NCBI GenBank assembly: GCA_001600615.1
Contig: BCKK01000008.1
Coordinates: 186,001-250,000 of the forward strand
Length of the DNA: 64,000 nucleotides
Source: Dioszegia crocea
Lineage: Eukaryota > Basidiomycota > Tremellomycetes > Tremellales > Bulleribasidiaceae
Direction: 5' to 3'
A program made the position numbers and the translations under genes. This document shows, one piece after another, positions 11,755 to 23,670 of this stretch. Each line of letters starts with the position of its first letter. Within the stretch, counting starts at the first letter, position 1. The notes beneath the pieces were generated by a model. The model had not been told where the DNA came from. It saw only the letters and a program-made list of their open reading frames with translations, and did not search any database.

Positions 11755-14700
11755 ATGTCGCTTCAGAGCTACTTTGCCGACCTCTTCGATGGCGCCGGAC
11801 CCAGCAGTGGCCCGAGATACACCGAGCTCGAATCGGCATGGCGCAAGGTGATTGATGATGAGACGAGCCGGTATGTCAAGTCTGTCTTACAGTCAGACTA
11901 CAGCTGATATGATAGGGATGGGGTGTCAGATGACTTCGTCCGATCCCTGGGGATCTCCGAAGCCGATTTGGTGCAGGAACCCCTGCCTCATCTCCTCGAT
12001 AACCTTGCACTGGAGGCTGCTACACCTCAACCCAAAACTCCAATGACTGTGCAGTCTCCGACATTGCCACAGGCATCTCGAGCTGCTCAGTCGTCACTCT
12101 CGTCTCCTGTGATTCGGCAGTCGCCAAACATGAAGGGAGGATATCCCTTGCACGAGCGCATCAAGATGTACGTTGAAGCTCTGACCTGACAAACCCACCA
12201 TGCTGATTGAAAGGCACCTACCAATAGCTTCTACTTTCAGCTCTCTGATCGGTCTCATTGGTGGCAAGCGTAGCAACGAGGATATCCAGAGCGAGCTGGT
12301 CGAGATTCTAGGCTTTGAAGGGGATGGATTGAGCCTAGTTGAGGAGCTCTTGCAGCCCGGAGCGAGGGATAGGGTGGTTGAGGACAGTGGCTTGATGAAC
12401 CAGGTAAGTCTCTTAAGAGATGCTATCTCATGTACCATCACTGATCAGACAGAACAAGAAAGGTCAGGCCAATGGCCAATCTTCATCGGCCGGATCCCGA
12501 TATCTCCCGTCGGCCAGGCTGAATGTCAACGCTACTAAGGGCAAGATGAAGAAACAAGCAATCGACTTGTCTGAGATGATTGGGTCGGCGGAGGATATCG
12601 CTAGGCGGATTCATGATCAACTTGACAGGCCGAAAGCTTTATTCTCGGAAGATGGTCCGGTATGTTCCCTCGATCTCAGTGTATAGGTCTATGCTGATGG
12701 CCAGCGTATCGTCGAGCAAGAAATTCTGCCGCACGTGTATACGACTGCAGCGGCGACGTCTGGGATGTCTATGGGCGGAAGATTGGCTATGCCAGCCGGC
12801 ACGACCAGGGAGATCTTCGAAGTGAGCCTTTTCTCCCTACATACCGTCGAGCAAAGCTGAATGTGCCAGACGCACGAGGAAGTCGTCATACCTCCAGTCA
12901 TGGCTGTGCCACCTCGAATCACTGAACGGCCGGTCCGCATTCACGATCTACCACCTCTGGCAAAGGGCTGTTTCCCTGTAAGCTTACGGGCGACTTATCA
13001 TCTGCAATCGGAACGCCAAAAAGCTGACTGTGCAGAAATACGTCACCCTCAACAGGATGCAGAGCATAGTTCAACCAACGGCTATGAACACCAATGAGAA
13101 TCTACTCATCTGTGCTCCCACCGGTGCTGTAAGTCCTCAAGTCTAGTTCCACTCTGCAAAGCTGATCGTGTAGGGTAAAACCGATGTAGCGATTATGGCA
13201 GTCATCCGGGTTCTGACCCAGTACATCCGCGATGGCCCCACCTCCCACCCCTCCGGCTTCAACATCGACCGAGACGCCTTCAAAGTCATCTATGTGGCGC
13301 CTATGAAGGCTCTCGCTGCTGAGATTACTCGGAAATTCGGTAAACGCCTGGCATGGCTTGGGATAAAGGTCCGGGAGTTGACGGGAGACATGCAATTGAC
13401 TCGACAAGAGATTGCCGAGACGCAAATCATTGTCACCACGCCTGAAAAGTGGGATGTCGTGACTCGTAAACCGACTGGTGAAGGGGAATTAGCCTCGGTA
13501 CGTACCATCCCACCATATCAGAATCGGCCTATATGCTGATCATACAGAAAGTCAAACTTCTTATCATTGACGAAGTCCATCTTCTAAATGAAGAACGAGG
13601 AGCAGTCATTGAGACTATCGTGGCTCGTACTCTGCGTCAAGTCGAATCCAGTCAATCCCTCATCCGAATCGTCGGCCTCTCCGCCACTCTCCCAAACTAC
13701 ATCGACGTATCCGATTTCTTACGCGTCAACCGATATCAGGGACTCTTCTTCTTCGACGCATCCTTCCGTCCTGTACCCCTCGAACAGCATTTCCTAGGTA
13801 TAGCTGGCAAACCTCGGTCGCAGCGTCAAACCCAAAACATGGACAGAGTCGTCTTCGATAAAGTCGCCGAACTTGTTCAGGCCGGACATCAAGTGATGGT
13901 CTTTGTGCATGCTAGGAAGGAGACGGTCAAGTCTGCTGAAAAGCTCAAGGAGATGGCGGCGGAAGAAGGGATGGTGACGTTTTTCGAAGCTACCGATCAT
14001 CCCAAATTCGGACAGTACAGGCGGGATGTATCGACCAGTCGGAATAAGGAGATGAAGGAGTTGTTTGATGCTGGATTCGGGATCCATCATGCGGGGATGT
14101 TGAGGTCGGATAGGAATATGATGGAGAGGATGTTTGAGGATCAAGCTATCAAGGTGAGCTGAGCGCTTTGTTGAGACTGGGTTCCAGCTGATTTCCAGGT
14201 TCTATGCTGTACTTCTACCCTTGCATGGGGTGTCAACTTGCCCGCGCACGCCGTCATTATTAAAGGCACGCAAGTGTACGATTCGTCAAAAGGTGCCTTT
14301 ATGGATCTTTCGGTTCTCGACGTTCTTCAGATCTTTGGTCGAGCCGGTCGACCAGGCTACGAAACTAGCGGTGTTGGGTATATCTGCACGGCGCACGATA
14401 AGCTCGATCAATACCTTTACAATATCATGTCACAGCATGCCATTGAGAGTAAATTCATCCCCGGCATGGTGGATAGCTTGAATGCGGAGATTGCGCTGGG
14501 GACTATTGCGAATGTGCAAGAGGGGATTCAGTGGTTGGGTTATACATACTTGTTCGGTAGGTCCTGTCTGAATCGCCAATCGACCTGTCGCTGATAGACA
14601 GTCCGAATGCGGAAAGAACCACTCATCTACGGCATGTCCCACGAAGAACCTCGGGACGACCCTCAGCTCGGTAATCAGCGAAACAAACTCATCGTCCAAG

Positions 14701-17568
14701 CTGCCCGTCAACTTTCGGCTGCAAAGATGATACGGTACGATGAGGTACATAATGCTCTGGTCATTTCCGACCTAGGGAGGATTGCCGCCAAGTATTACCT
14801 CAAACACCAGACTATCGAAATCTTCAGTAAGCTATATAATGTCCACATGTTTCATTTAGCTGATTGATAGACACGCTCTTCCATCCTAAAATGAAGAATG
14901 CGGATATGTTCGCTATGCTCTCGCAGTCGACCGAATTCGACCAGATTCAAGTTCGGGATAATGAAATCGAGGAGCTTACGGCTATCCTCACGAGCGATCA
15001 CTGTCCGATGGAAGTTAAGGTGAGCTCTTTGCTTACAATGAAGAGCACACAAGCTGATGTGCCCAGGGCGGGGTGACGAATAAACATGGCAAAGTTAACA
15101 TCCTCCTCCAGGCTCACATCTCCAAAGTCTTCCTAGAAGACTTCGCCCTGGTGTCAGACTCAGCCTATGTCGCCCAGAACGCCGCTCGTATCATCCGGGC
15201 TCTCCTCGAGATCGCCCTCAGTCGGAACTGGGCAAACAACGCCATGCTCCTCATCGACCTTTCCAAAGCCATCGAAAAGCGCATGTGGCCATACGAACAC
15301 CCTTTATCCCAAATCACCACACTCCATCGCGACACCATGTTCAACCTGAAGAAATGGCAGGATGATACCGAGATTGCCGATCTGCGGCTCATGGATCCGA
15401 AAGAGCTTGGCGACAAGATCCACATGAATGAGCGCCATGGGATAGCTGTTCGTGACGCGGCGCTCATGTTCCCTTCTGTCGGAGTGGAACATGCGCTCAA
15501 ACCCCTCAGCCACGACCTCCTCCAGCTCTCCGTAAAAGTCACAGCGGAGTTCAATTGGAATACCAAGCTCTCATCTTCTGCTGAACCCTTCTATGTCTGG
15601 GTCCAAGATGAGAGCGGTATCAACATCTTACAATGGCGTAGTATCCTCATTCGCCCCAATACATCTTCGATCGATATTGATTTCCTCATCCCTTCCGGCG
15701 ATAATCCCCCTGATTCCGTCACCATTGTTTCTGCCTCTGATCGATGGCTCGGTTCAGACACTACGACCCTTGTACCCCTGACCGATCTCGTCGTCCCCCA
15801 ACCCCCACCCGAATCGACCGTCTTGCTCGATATCCCCTTCCTCCACATTACAGCACTTGACGATCAGGCCCTCCAGCAATCTTACGGCCGAACCATATCC
15901 TCTCTCAACAGCTTCCAATCCCAAGTCTTCTGGCCGGCATACCATACCCAGTCGAATATACTCTTGTCTGCTCCAGTCGGAAGCGGCAAGAGCTTCATTG
16001 GCGAAATGGCTATCTGGCATGCGTTCAGGCATGATCCAGAAGGAAGCGTCATGGTTGTTGTTCCCAATCTGGGGGCGATGCTGGAAGTCGCTGCGAAGCT
16101 GCGGGATATTTGTCCGCGGGCAAGGGGACTGGAAGTCGTCACAATGGGTCGTCATGCGGACTTTACACTCGCTCTCGGTCGAAAGAGTCAGATCGCCGTC
16201 ACGTACCCCGGGGCCATCCTGAACGAAGAGGAAGGCACAATGGCCCAACTTCTTCCCAAATTCGGGCTATATGTCCTCGAAGACCTCCACCTCCTGGATG
16301 ATCTATACGAACTAGCCATCATTCGGATCCTACCCATCGCTCGTCCTGCCCGAGCTAGGATCGTGGGACTCGCATCGAGTCTGAACGACCGTACAGACCT
16401 TGCCGAGTGGCTAGGCGTAGACGAAGTGAACCGGTTCAGCTTTTACCCATCGGACCGGAGTAGCCCCGTCGCCGTCTCTGTCAAATCCTTCACTATCCCC
16501 CACTCTGCCGGTCTGATCAAAAGCATGATCAAGACGGCGTATGACGTCCTCAAAGCTTCCCCGACTGGAGCGATCGTATTTGTCCCCTCTCGTCAGGCGT
16601 GCAAATCAGTCGCGACCGACCTTGTCACCCAGTCTGGGACCGAGATGGATCTCAATGGATTCCTCGGTGCTCCACGGGCGGATGTCGAGCCGTTACTCCA
16701 GCGACTGCGGGATCCGACACTGTACGAGCCCCTCCTCCGCGGTATTGGTTATGTCCTACCTACCATGTCTGCCGCAGACACATCCCTCGTTCTCGAGCTC
16801 TTTGCTTCGGGCATTGTTCGCGCACTCATCGTACCCCGCGAAGCCGCATGGTCTTTGCCACTCCGCAGCGACGTCGTCCTCCTCCTTGGCGCCCAGTACG
16901 TCCGCGCCGACCCAGTCAAGCAAGATCGTCAGGTCATAAATTACTCGCGAACAGAGTTAGTACGGATGCAGGGGTTCGCCATCTCCTCTGCGAATCCCCA
17001 ATCTGGCGGAGGAAAGATGTACGTCCTGTGTCAGTCTGAGCAGGTCGTATCTATCCAGTCAACCCTGGGAGACGGATTACCTCTTGAGTCACACTTCCCA
17101 GATGTACTGGCGCGGCAATCACAAAGTGGGAGATGGGCCGAAGGGGGATTAGGGAGGATGTTGAAGGATCGCCCAGCGCCCCCTAGGCCTCAACTACACC
17201 GGCCGAGAATAGCGGATATGCGCAAGAGGGATCTGATGGATCTGGTCGGATGGTCATTCTTTGCCAAGCGGGCAAAGTCTAACCCAACGTATTATGGTTT
17301 ACAGCCCGAAAATGAGGCAGAGGGCGTTTCGAGAATTCTGGATCTGTGGTATGAGGGTAGAGAATGGGCAGAGGTGCCTTGGGTGGGGGATGATAGGTCG
17401 GGTGTCAAGAAGAGTGGGAAGAAGGGCGAGAGAGCGGAGAATGGGGATGTGGCGATGGCGGATAATGGGGATGCGCCGGTGGTGGCGGCGAATGGGACGG
17501 CGGGGGATACTGTGCTGCAGGAGCCTGGGGTGGGTGAGCGAGATGGGGAGACTGTGGAGAAGTCTTAA
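11755..17568 (+). CDS. SLH1: Slh1/ASCC3-type two-cassette RNA helicase, truncated C-terminus
   Basis: About 14 exons encode roughly 1,760 residues. An N-terminal helical region precedes cassette 1, which has Walker A APTGAGKTD (about residue 373), [16 protein letters not shown] and [11 protein letters not shown], followed by its winged-helix and Sec63 modules. Cassette 2 lies in the single long exon from about 15066. It keeps a Walker A (APVGSGKSF) but has LEDLHLLDD in place of DExH, ASS in place of SAT, and no QxxGRxGR. After the NPTYYGLQ motif only about 110 residues remain, ending in an acidic low-complexity tail, so the second Sec63 module is absent. Slh1/ASCC3 splits collided ribosomes as part of the RQT/ASC-1 complex. 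Brr2 is the alternative, but the short N-terminus and sequence favour Slh1. Confidence 0.9.
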
Positions 17569-17702
17569 ATCTGCACTTGGCAACTAGCATCAAACATCGA
17601 GCATAGCATAAACCCTTATCAAATATTGCATATACCTATCAACAACCGTGTATCCACTAAAGCTACAAAACCAATCTACAAAAGCTCTCCAGAGTTCGTC
17701 TC

Positions 17703-18934
17703 CTAATATAGTCCAGGCTGAACAGGGACCTGTCCGGCCCTCTGACTCCTCGTCGCTCCACTCGGACCAGCACTCGTCGGCTCATCTCCCAACCCAGCAC
17801 CCGGCACCGGTCCCGAAGGCGCAGGAACAGGCGTCGCCCCCCAATCCTCACCTTCGTCCCTCCTCATTCTCCTAGTCTTCTCAACCTTCCCACCCACTCT
17901 TTCTCTCTGCCTCTCTTCGTCTTCTTCCGCATGCGACGTGCTCCCAAACCACCCTTTACTCCATTTGCCTTTTGCTTGTTTCTTGGGTGGAGGCAGGAAG
18001 TCGCCACCGTCAGGCATGAGCAAGATGTGGTATTTGGCAGTTGCGGTCTTTCCTGTCAATAGCCAATCTTCCAATAGGGCCAGATTGCGGAGATTGGATT
18101 TGAACAGGTTGTCGAGGAAGTCGCCGAGGATTGGAATCACGCCGACGAAGACGTCGATAAGAACGTTGAGGATCTGGGATGTCAGCCGGTGTGTTGAGCT
18201 GGGGTCAAATGAAGGGACATACCATAAGACCGATGATATTTCTCGGGACACCAAATATGAAGGATAGCCAGACTTGATATAGCTGTAAAATACCCGCAAC
18301 GATGTCACCGTAGATGGGCACAAGGGAGATTACATCGTCGAGACCAGCCTGGAGAGTCAGCATACGTCATATCGCGGCGGTCGAGCAAGAAAGAAGACAT
18401 ACCTTGAATGGTAGTCCAAGATCAGCCAGGACGGGAGCGGCATCCAGCCAGTACGCAACAGTTCGGACGTGATTGTATAGCCTGATTTTGTTGTCAGCTC
18501 ATGTTCCTTCACGGAAGCGCTTAGACAAGATTTCGTGAAGAGCAAAGAGTGGATCAGGGGTTGTAGGAGCTGTCGCTCGTATCCTCACACGCTCAATAGT
18601 AGAGAATCGGAGTTGGATTGTTCATTAACATCATATAAAGGGACAAGGGGGAATTTTCAAAATGAAGTGATGAGATTATGTCGGTCGAGCCAGATAATTA
18701 GGAGATCAGACATACCTCTGTGCCTCAGCATCTGTCCGAGGTCGCCTGACGGCCCATCCTGGGGGCTTGTAAGTCGCCGCAAAAGCTCCAAATCGAAGAG
18801 GTTTGGCCCTGAAACAATCAGCTCGGCCCGATTAATATCCTCCAAACGAACGATTCAACTCACTCCCTGTCCCGAGTCGCGTTAGGCTTATAGGCTCTCC
18901 CGATTGTCCATAAGGTGCTGAATATACCAGACAT
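17703..18934 (-). CDS. DUF4112-family membrane protein
   Basis: Five or so exons. The start MSGIFSTLWTIGRAYKP is at 18934. The core reads LADLGLPFKAGLDDVISLVP, then IYGDIVAGILQLYQVWLS, then GVIPILGDFLDNLFKSNLRN. This is the glycine- and proline-containing amphipathic hairpin typical of DUF4112 proteins, which occur in bacteria and fungi and have no known biochemical role. The C-terminal 120 residues are charged and then Pro/Gly-rich. One intron (about 18483-18717) is near 235 nt, long for this genome, and may hide a missed exon. The gene converges on SLH1 with only 134 nt between stop codons. Confidence 0.83.
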
Positions 18935-20069
18935 GATGGGTGACAGGGCAAGAGAGGCAGGGAGAGCGAAAGGTTTCGGTTGTTTGATGGCAGCATTCCT
19001 CCGTGACGTGGTATTGGACGTGCCCGAAATCAAGCTGGGTCATATGGGTCATATGGACGTAGAAGTCAGATGCATGCTATAAGGCGGGAGACTGGCCCGC
19101 ACAGGTCGCAGACAGTCTGGTAGGCTCCACGCGTAGGGATGAGAGGCGACACTGACGCACATAGGGCGGATTGGGCAACGTGGATGGCTCCCAAGCCACT
19201 CATGTCGATTTCTTAAGGCAAATTACCGCCTGACGAAGCTGCTGCGAGTTACGAGCGCAGTGATCCCCTTCACCACATTGCAAGAGCACAGACCGATTTC
19301 CGTGCTTTGAGCTGCTGGCGAGATGGAGCACTTGGCGGCGCTGAGTGAGGGAGTAAATTCAGATCGTATAGCCGTTTTGCCTTCCTGAGATTCTCAGCTG
19401 AATTCCTGGACTCAATATTGGCACGCAGTCCCGCTTTCCGAGTGGCAATATGGAGGACACACTGCGAGCGACTTGGAACACTCACCTGCCGGCTCAGAAC
19501 ACAAGTCCACTTTTACACCACGGCCCGGACCTTCTCGATCGTCCCGGGGCCTATGCCACTAGCGCACATTCCTGGATACTCGCACTTCGTTGTGGTCGTT
19601 GTAGCAGATAGGTCAGCAGATCAAAATACCTGCTGGCAGGGAATAGAAAGTCCTAATCGCAGACCGCATTGCGGGATCCCGAGCATTTGTCGGTCGACAT
19701 GGTGCTTTCGTCGCCATGATCGCTGACCGCCGCGAAGATCGCGCCTCATGCGATAGCTGATACTGCTTCAGATTGATCAGGACTATTCTTAGTGTTGCAA
19801 CTCCTCGCCAGGCTGGTGAAAGAGAGCTGAATTGATCGGCTGAAGCTCGAGTGATATGCATGATTTACAGTCAGAATCTGAGAAGGGTCAGCTAGCGGTC
19901 TTTTTCCTCATGCTCGTCGTCTCTTCCGGACGTTTGGCTTATGGCCCAGTCCAGGCGATCCATAACGAAAGTGCCTGAATCTGTGTAAAAGACGCGAAGA
20001 CTTACCATATACACGGGAAAGAAGGTGGATACCACGAGCCTCTCCCAGCGTGATTAAGTGCGCGTTCGT
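18935..20069. other. Intergenic, 1.1 kb
   Basis: Between the DUF4112 start and the 3' end of the second F-box-like gene. Short open frames (for example near 19420-19720 plus) lack splice context and conserved content. I see no RNA gene. It holds the DUF4112 promoter. Confidence 0.45.
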
Positions 20070-21305
20070 TCAGACAGCGGGCGCAGCCTGAACAATCCGT
20101 CAGCTCAAGTGCTATTCCGGAGAAGAGCAGCTGACCGTAGCAGCCGCTTCCAGCCGAGCAATGTATTTTTCGTCCAATTTCCTCAAATCCCTTTCCTCCT
20201 CTGCTGAGAATACCTCACCGGGCTCTTGCTCATCAAGCCAGTCTTTGAAGCGGGAGAAGTTTGGGCGGTCGTCACGCGCACCCCACCTCAAAGCGCGATA
20301 GTCCTCGAAGCCCGTGACCACGCAAGAGGTGCCGTCGTCGAATAGACCAAAGTATTCGCCGCCTGCGAATCGCATGTACGCTTGCCTAGTGCTGTCGTCG
20401 GGCCTTCCGCAGAATTCTGCTATCCCCGGTACTGCGGCAAATGCACGCATCGGTACATCGGGTAGAAGACGAGGTAGGAGGACTATAGTAACCCCCGTGC
20501 GACTGTACCAATCCACAAAGTGAAACGCAGGCACGCTGGCAAGTCGCCAGTGACGAGGTATGAGGAAATGAAGTTGTCTGATGTTGGGGCTGATATCGTG
20601 TTGACAGAACCGAATATCGCCAAGGGGTGAAGGATGATTTTTTAGACCACCGCACGTATAGTCGAGACGCTCCGAGGGCGAGCAATCTGTTGGGGAAAGA
20701 GTTGAACCTCTGCGGCCTGTGCCGGTATGCCGGGTGCACTACGAGGGATTGGATATTGTCGATCGACGCTCGCGGGATAGACGCTGGCACGTCCGTCTTT
20801 TTGTGTAGACCGACAATGTGGAGTGACCTGAGATGCTGCAATCCCTCTCGCAGAAAAGGTGAAAAACCCCGACCGAGCAAACCCGACGAAGCCCCCCTCT
20901 TCGCCGGACTATTGCCCGTGGCAATCATAGCGGTAAACTGTCCGCCTGTCATACGAGGGTATCGGTACAACGCAGGAGCTGCGATTTGGAAGATGTGCTT
21001 GGAGCACTGTAGGAGAGCAGCGAGTGTAGAGGGGGATGATTCGTTGATGATTTGTTGGAGGATATAGGGGTGTGACGCGACGTCGAGGGGTGTGAATGGT
21101 CTGGATAGGGTGGAGAGTTCTGAAGTCGAAGTCTAGACGTATCAGATCGAGTTTGAAGTCAGATGGCCTCGCTCAAAGTAGGAGAGAAGGAATGCGAAGG
21201 GACACTGACGAGGCTTGGTGATGTTGATCTCCTGATGACTCGGGCTTCAGACTTTGTCTTCCTCTTTTTGGCAGTCCCCGCCTTCTGTTTTCCTTTAGGA
21301 GCCAT
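20070..21305 (-). pseudogene. F-box-like paralogue with one-base frameshift
   Basis: Exon 1 (21305-21210, 32 codons) starts MAPKGKQKAGTAKKRKTKSE, matching the basic lead of the gene at 221. A 77-nt intron follows, then exon 2 (21132-20136) and a last 6-codon exon (20087-20070) after an intron with CTGAC branch. Exon 2 opens with an F-box-like segment (HPYILQQIINESSPSTLAAL, then LQCSK). Its length, 997 nt, is one base too many: the frame runs well to about 20645, stops being sensible, and resumes in the next frame. The switch falls at a run of six T on the plus strand (20638-20643, AAAAAA in the message). With five A the two halves read through as about 369 residues. A genuine inactivation or a homopolymer sequencing error are both possible. 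If splicing of the last intron fails, a stop comes at 20112. Confidence 0.65.
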
Positions 21306-21690
21306 CTTGAGCTACTGTCTTTGCTTGTGGTCGGATTTGAAAGCCGAAGTTGAAAGGCAGTTGATTGAACAGCTGAAGTCGAGATTTCATCGAGCTCGAG
21401 GCTGGGCCGGTCCGAGCGCGGAGGGCCAGCCACGTGCTCGTACGTGCTCATGGCCATACCTCAAGTGAGCCAGCTTGTGATGGTAGATGACATAGGAGGA
21501 GTCCATATTCTGACAGTCGATGCAATGTAACTCGGGCTGTCCCGCGAACCGCATCATCCCATGAAAATGAGTCGCTACAGCTCAACGAGCCGTCTCTGGG
21601 GGATTTCTCGAAGATTCCAATCATGCATCTAGTCACATGCGCTCAGTGATTGATCCCAACATCTCCCCTACGCAGCACATCCTCCGGCAC
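21306..21690. other. Intergenic
   Basis: 385 nt between the F-box-like start and the PRA1 stop, both on the minus strand. Promoter of the F-box-like gene; nothing else seen. Confidence 0.45.
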
Positions 21691-22686
21691 CTATACAGAT
21701 TCAATGTTGCCATACTCGCTCTCGACTCCAGGCTCCATCAAGCACGCGTGACCCAGAATGAGGATGGCTGATGATCCGACCAGCCAGAAGAAGGTAGATA
21801 CGGGTGATCCGAGATATAGGAGGGGAAGGCCTGCGGGTCAGCAGGACATCTTGAGGAGAGCAAATGCCACAAGACAGTCTAGAGCTTGGAAAGGGACATA
21901 CCAATGACGAAGAGGGCAATATAGAGGGTCTTCTGGGTGATGATGGTGTTTCCAACCTGCATGGGTTCTGGCGCTGTAGGGTCAGCTTGAGCCCAGAGTA
22001 GGAACAGCCGGCAAGCGCAGTAGTCAAGTAAGCCATGTGAACTGACCGAACTTATTGATCGCTGCGAAACCACCGGCAAGGAACGCTAGTGAAATCAAGA
22101 GCAAGGGGTTGGTGAGCCTAGGTACGTTAGCTGAATCCACTATCACCGTATATGTGGACTGGATCGGTATAGAAAGGCCATAGCTGTAGCAGACGGTGCC
22201 GCTACTGAGTCTTGATCAACTTACATCGCGTAGATGGCGAGGATGGCAATGATGAGCAGGTAGTTTCCAGAGAAGTTACGTGTGTTGTGAGTGATTCGCT
22301 ATTCGTCAGCTGTGTTCACTTCATCAAGCGACGATGATGCAGGTCTGAGTATCAGTCGATGTCAACTCACAGATGTGGCTTCATTGAGATCTTTCGGCCG
22401 GGAGACTTGTCTGTGGTCAAACTGCAAACGTGGTTAGTAGTTGTTGCTCAGTTGCTGAACTGGTGTAGACACCGCTGGACCGAGGAGTCAACGTACGAAT
22501 TCCATAGGTGACTTGAGGGTCGATAATCTCTGCTCCTAATATGATCAGCCTGGGGCTAAAATGCGGCCAGAGTACCATTGATTGGTGCGAGGCGTGGGCA
22601 GAGAGACAGCCTTGTAATAGCTTCAAAGGGACAGTACTCACCCTGAACCCCCTAATAAAATCGCCAACTTTCATGAGCTGATCCAT
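21691..22686 (-). CDS. YIP3: PRA1/Yip3 family membrane protein
   Basis: Seven small exons join in frame from MDQLMKVGDFIRGFR to a stop at 21691. The family core is clear: RLSTLKSPMEFFDHRQVSRP, then ITHNTRNFSGNYLLIIAILA, then LTNPLLLISLAFLAGGF, then a second hydrophobic pair (TLYIALFVIGLPLLYLG, STFFWLVGSSAILILGHACL). PRA1 proteins sit in Golgi and ER membranes as two hydrophobic hairpins, bind prenylated Rab GTPases and assist vesicle traffic. Length of about 170 residues is normal. The gene is divergent with CDC26. Confidence 0.9.
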
Positions 22687-22905
22687 CTTTCTCCTCGTAT
22701 CTTGTTTGTAGAGTCGGTGAAGTGGGTGCGCCTTGTAAGTGTAAGGTGGAAAGACGAGAAGATCCATCCAAAGCTGCGCCAAATATCACCCATGCACAGC
22801 CTGCCGTAAAGCTCAAATTTTGCCGGAAGAAGCAATTCCCCCTTGTTGCGCACTGGAACAACTCTCGACGTCCATTCCTCACCACACTTCGTCCTATCAA
22901 TCACG
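22687..22905. promoter_or_regulatory. Divergent promoter, YIP3 / CDC26
   Basis: 219 nt separate the two start codons, which point away from each other. Both core promoters must be here; no specific motif identified. Confidence 0.45.
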
Positions 22906-23160
22906 ATGATTCGCTCAAACCCCACCGCCATCCCTCTCAGAGCGTCCGACCTGAAACATCTACAGGCAGAGCTCGAAAAACGTAAAGCTCTAGCGACGGA
23001 TTCGGCGCCATCAACCCAAAATCAGGCAACGGCATCTTCAGCTGGGACGGCGAAGGTGGGAGTTGCGCCTGGAGGTCCGGTGTTGGAGCCTAGGAGTGCT
23101 GAGGATGTGGCGGTTGCGGAGAGGGCTGGGAGGAGTGTTGCGGAGAGGATAGGGCTGTAG
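22906..23160 (+). CDS. CDC26: Anaphase-promoting complex subunit Cdc26
   Basis: Intron-less frame of 84 residues. The N-terminus MIRSNPTAIPLRASDLKHLQ resembles the Cdc26 pattern (M-hydrophobic-R-x-x-P-T followed by a helix), the part that in known structures threads into the TPR superhelix of Cut9/Apc6. A helix rich in Glu/Lys (AELEKRKAL) follows, then a Ser/Ala-rich linker and a second short helix ending SVAERIGL, reminiscent of the conserved RIG near the Cdc26 C-terminus. Cdc26 stabilises the TPR subunits of the APC/C ubiquitin ligase in mitosis. The match is short, so the call rests on motif, size and helix order. Confidence 0.75.
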   Translation: MIRSNPTAIPLRASDLKHLQAELEKRKALATDSAPSTQNQATASSAGTAKVGVAPGGPVLEPRSAEDVAVAERAGRSVAERIGL

Positions 23161-23670
23161 GAGTCCGAAATGAAGTGACAGCGGAGTGGGCAAATGGGCG
23201 AAGCATCACAATGGCGTTAGGAATCTGCGATGTGAGTTCTATCAGATGGTCTGACATGTTTCCCGAGTGGTGCTGATTATCTGATTAGATCTGCAGTATT
23301 ACCGACTAGACTATCTGCCTCTAAAGCAAGCCTACTTGCGGGTCTCAATCGGCGCCCGAGGTGTCCAGGTAAGCTTTGCTCATCGAGCTTGCGTTCCTGT
23401 GCTGATGGTCTCAGTAGTGCTTACACCATCCCCTAATATGGTCCTCCTCGGCTCCACCGTAGATAGCTCGCGTTATCACGACACCAATTGCTGCTCATGG
23501 ACACGGCCGTTTCATAGCTCATAGTGGACTGCCAAATTAATATAGCACTGTTACGCGACGCCGTGCGTTAAAGGTGCCCGCCTTTAACTTCTCTGCTCTG
23601 TCCTTGACACTTCCGACATCGATACTGCACTTATCATATCTACACTGTTCATTGGACCTACTATTGGAAT
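23161..23670. other. Intergenic
   Basis: 510 nt. I looked for a tRNA around 23290-23360 because of a GC-rich stretch but could not fold one. No gene seen. Confidence 0.4.

Noticed and set aside
11755..17568. Assignment of the two-cassette helicase to Brr2
   Set aside because: N-terminus too short, a second Sec63 module is missing, and the N-terminal sequence lacks Brr2 features; Slh1/ASCC3 fits better.
19418..19726. 102-codon open frame in the 1.1-kb gap
   Set aside because: Cys/Arg/His-rich composition typical of a non-coding frame, no partner exons.
23290..23365. Possible tRNA in a GC-rich stretch before the BTB cluster
   Set aside because: Stems do not pair and no TTC arm is present.
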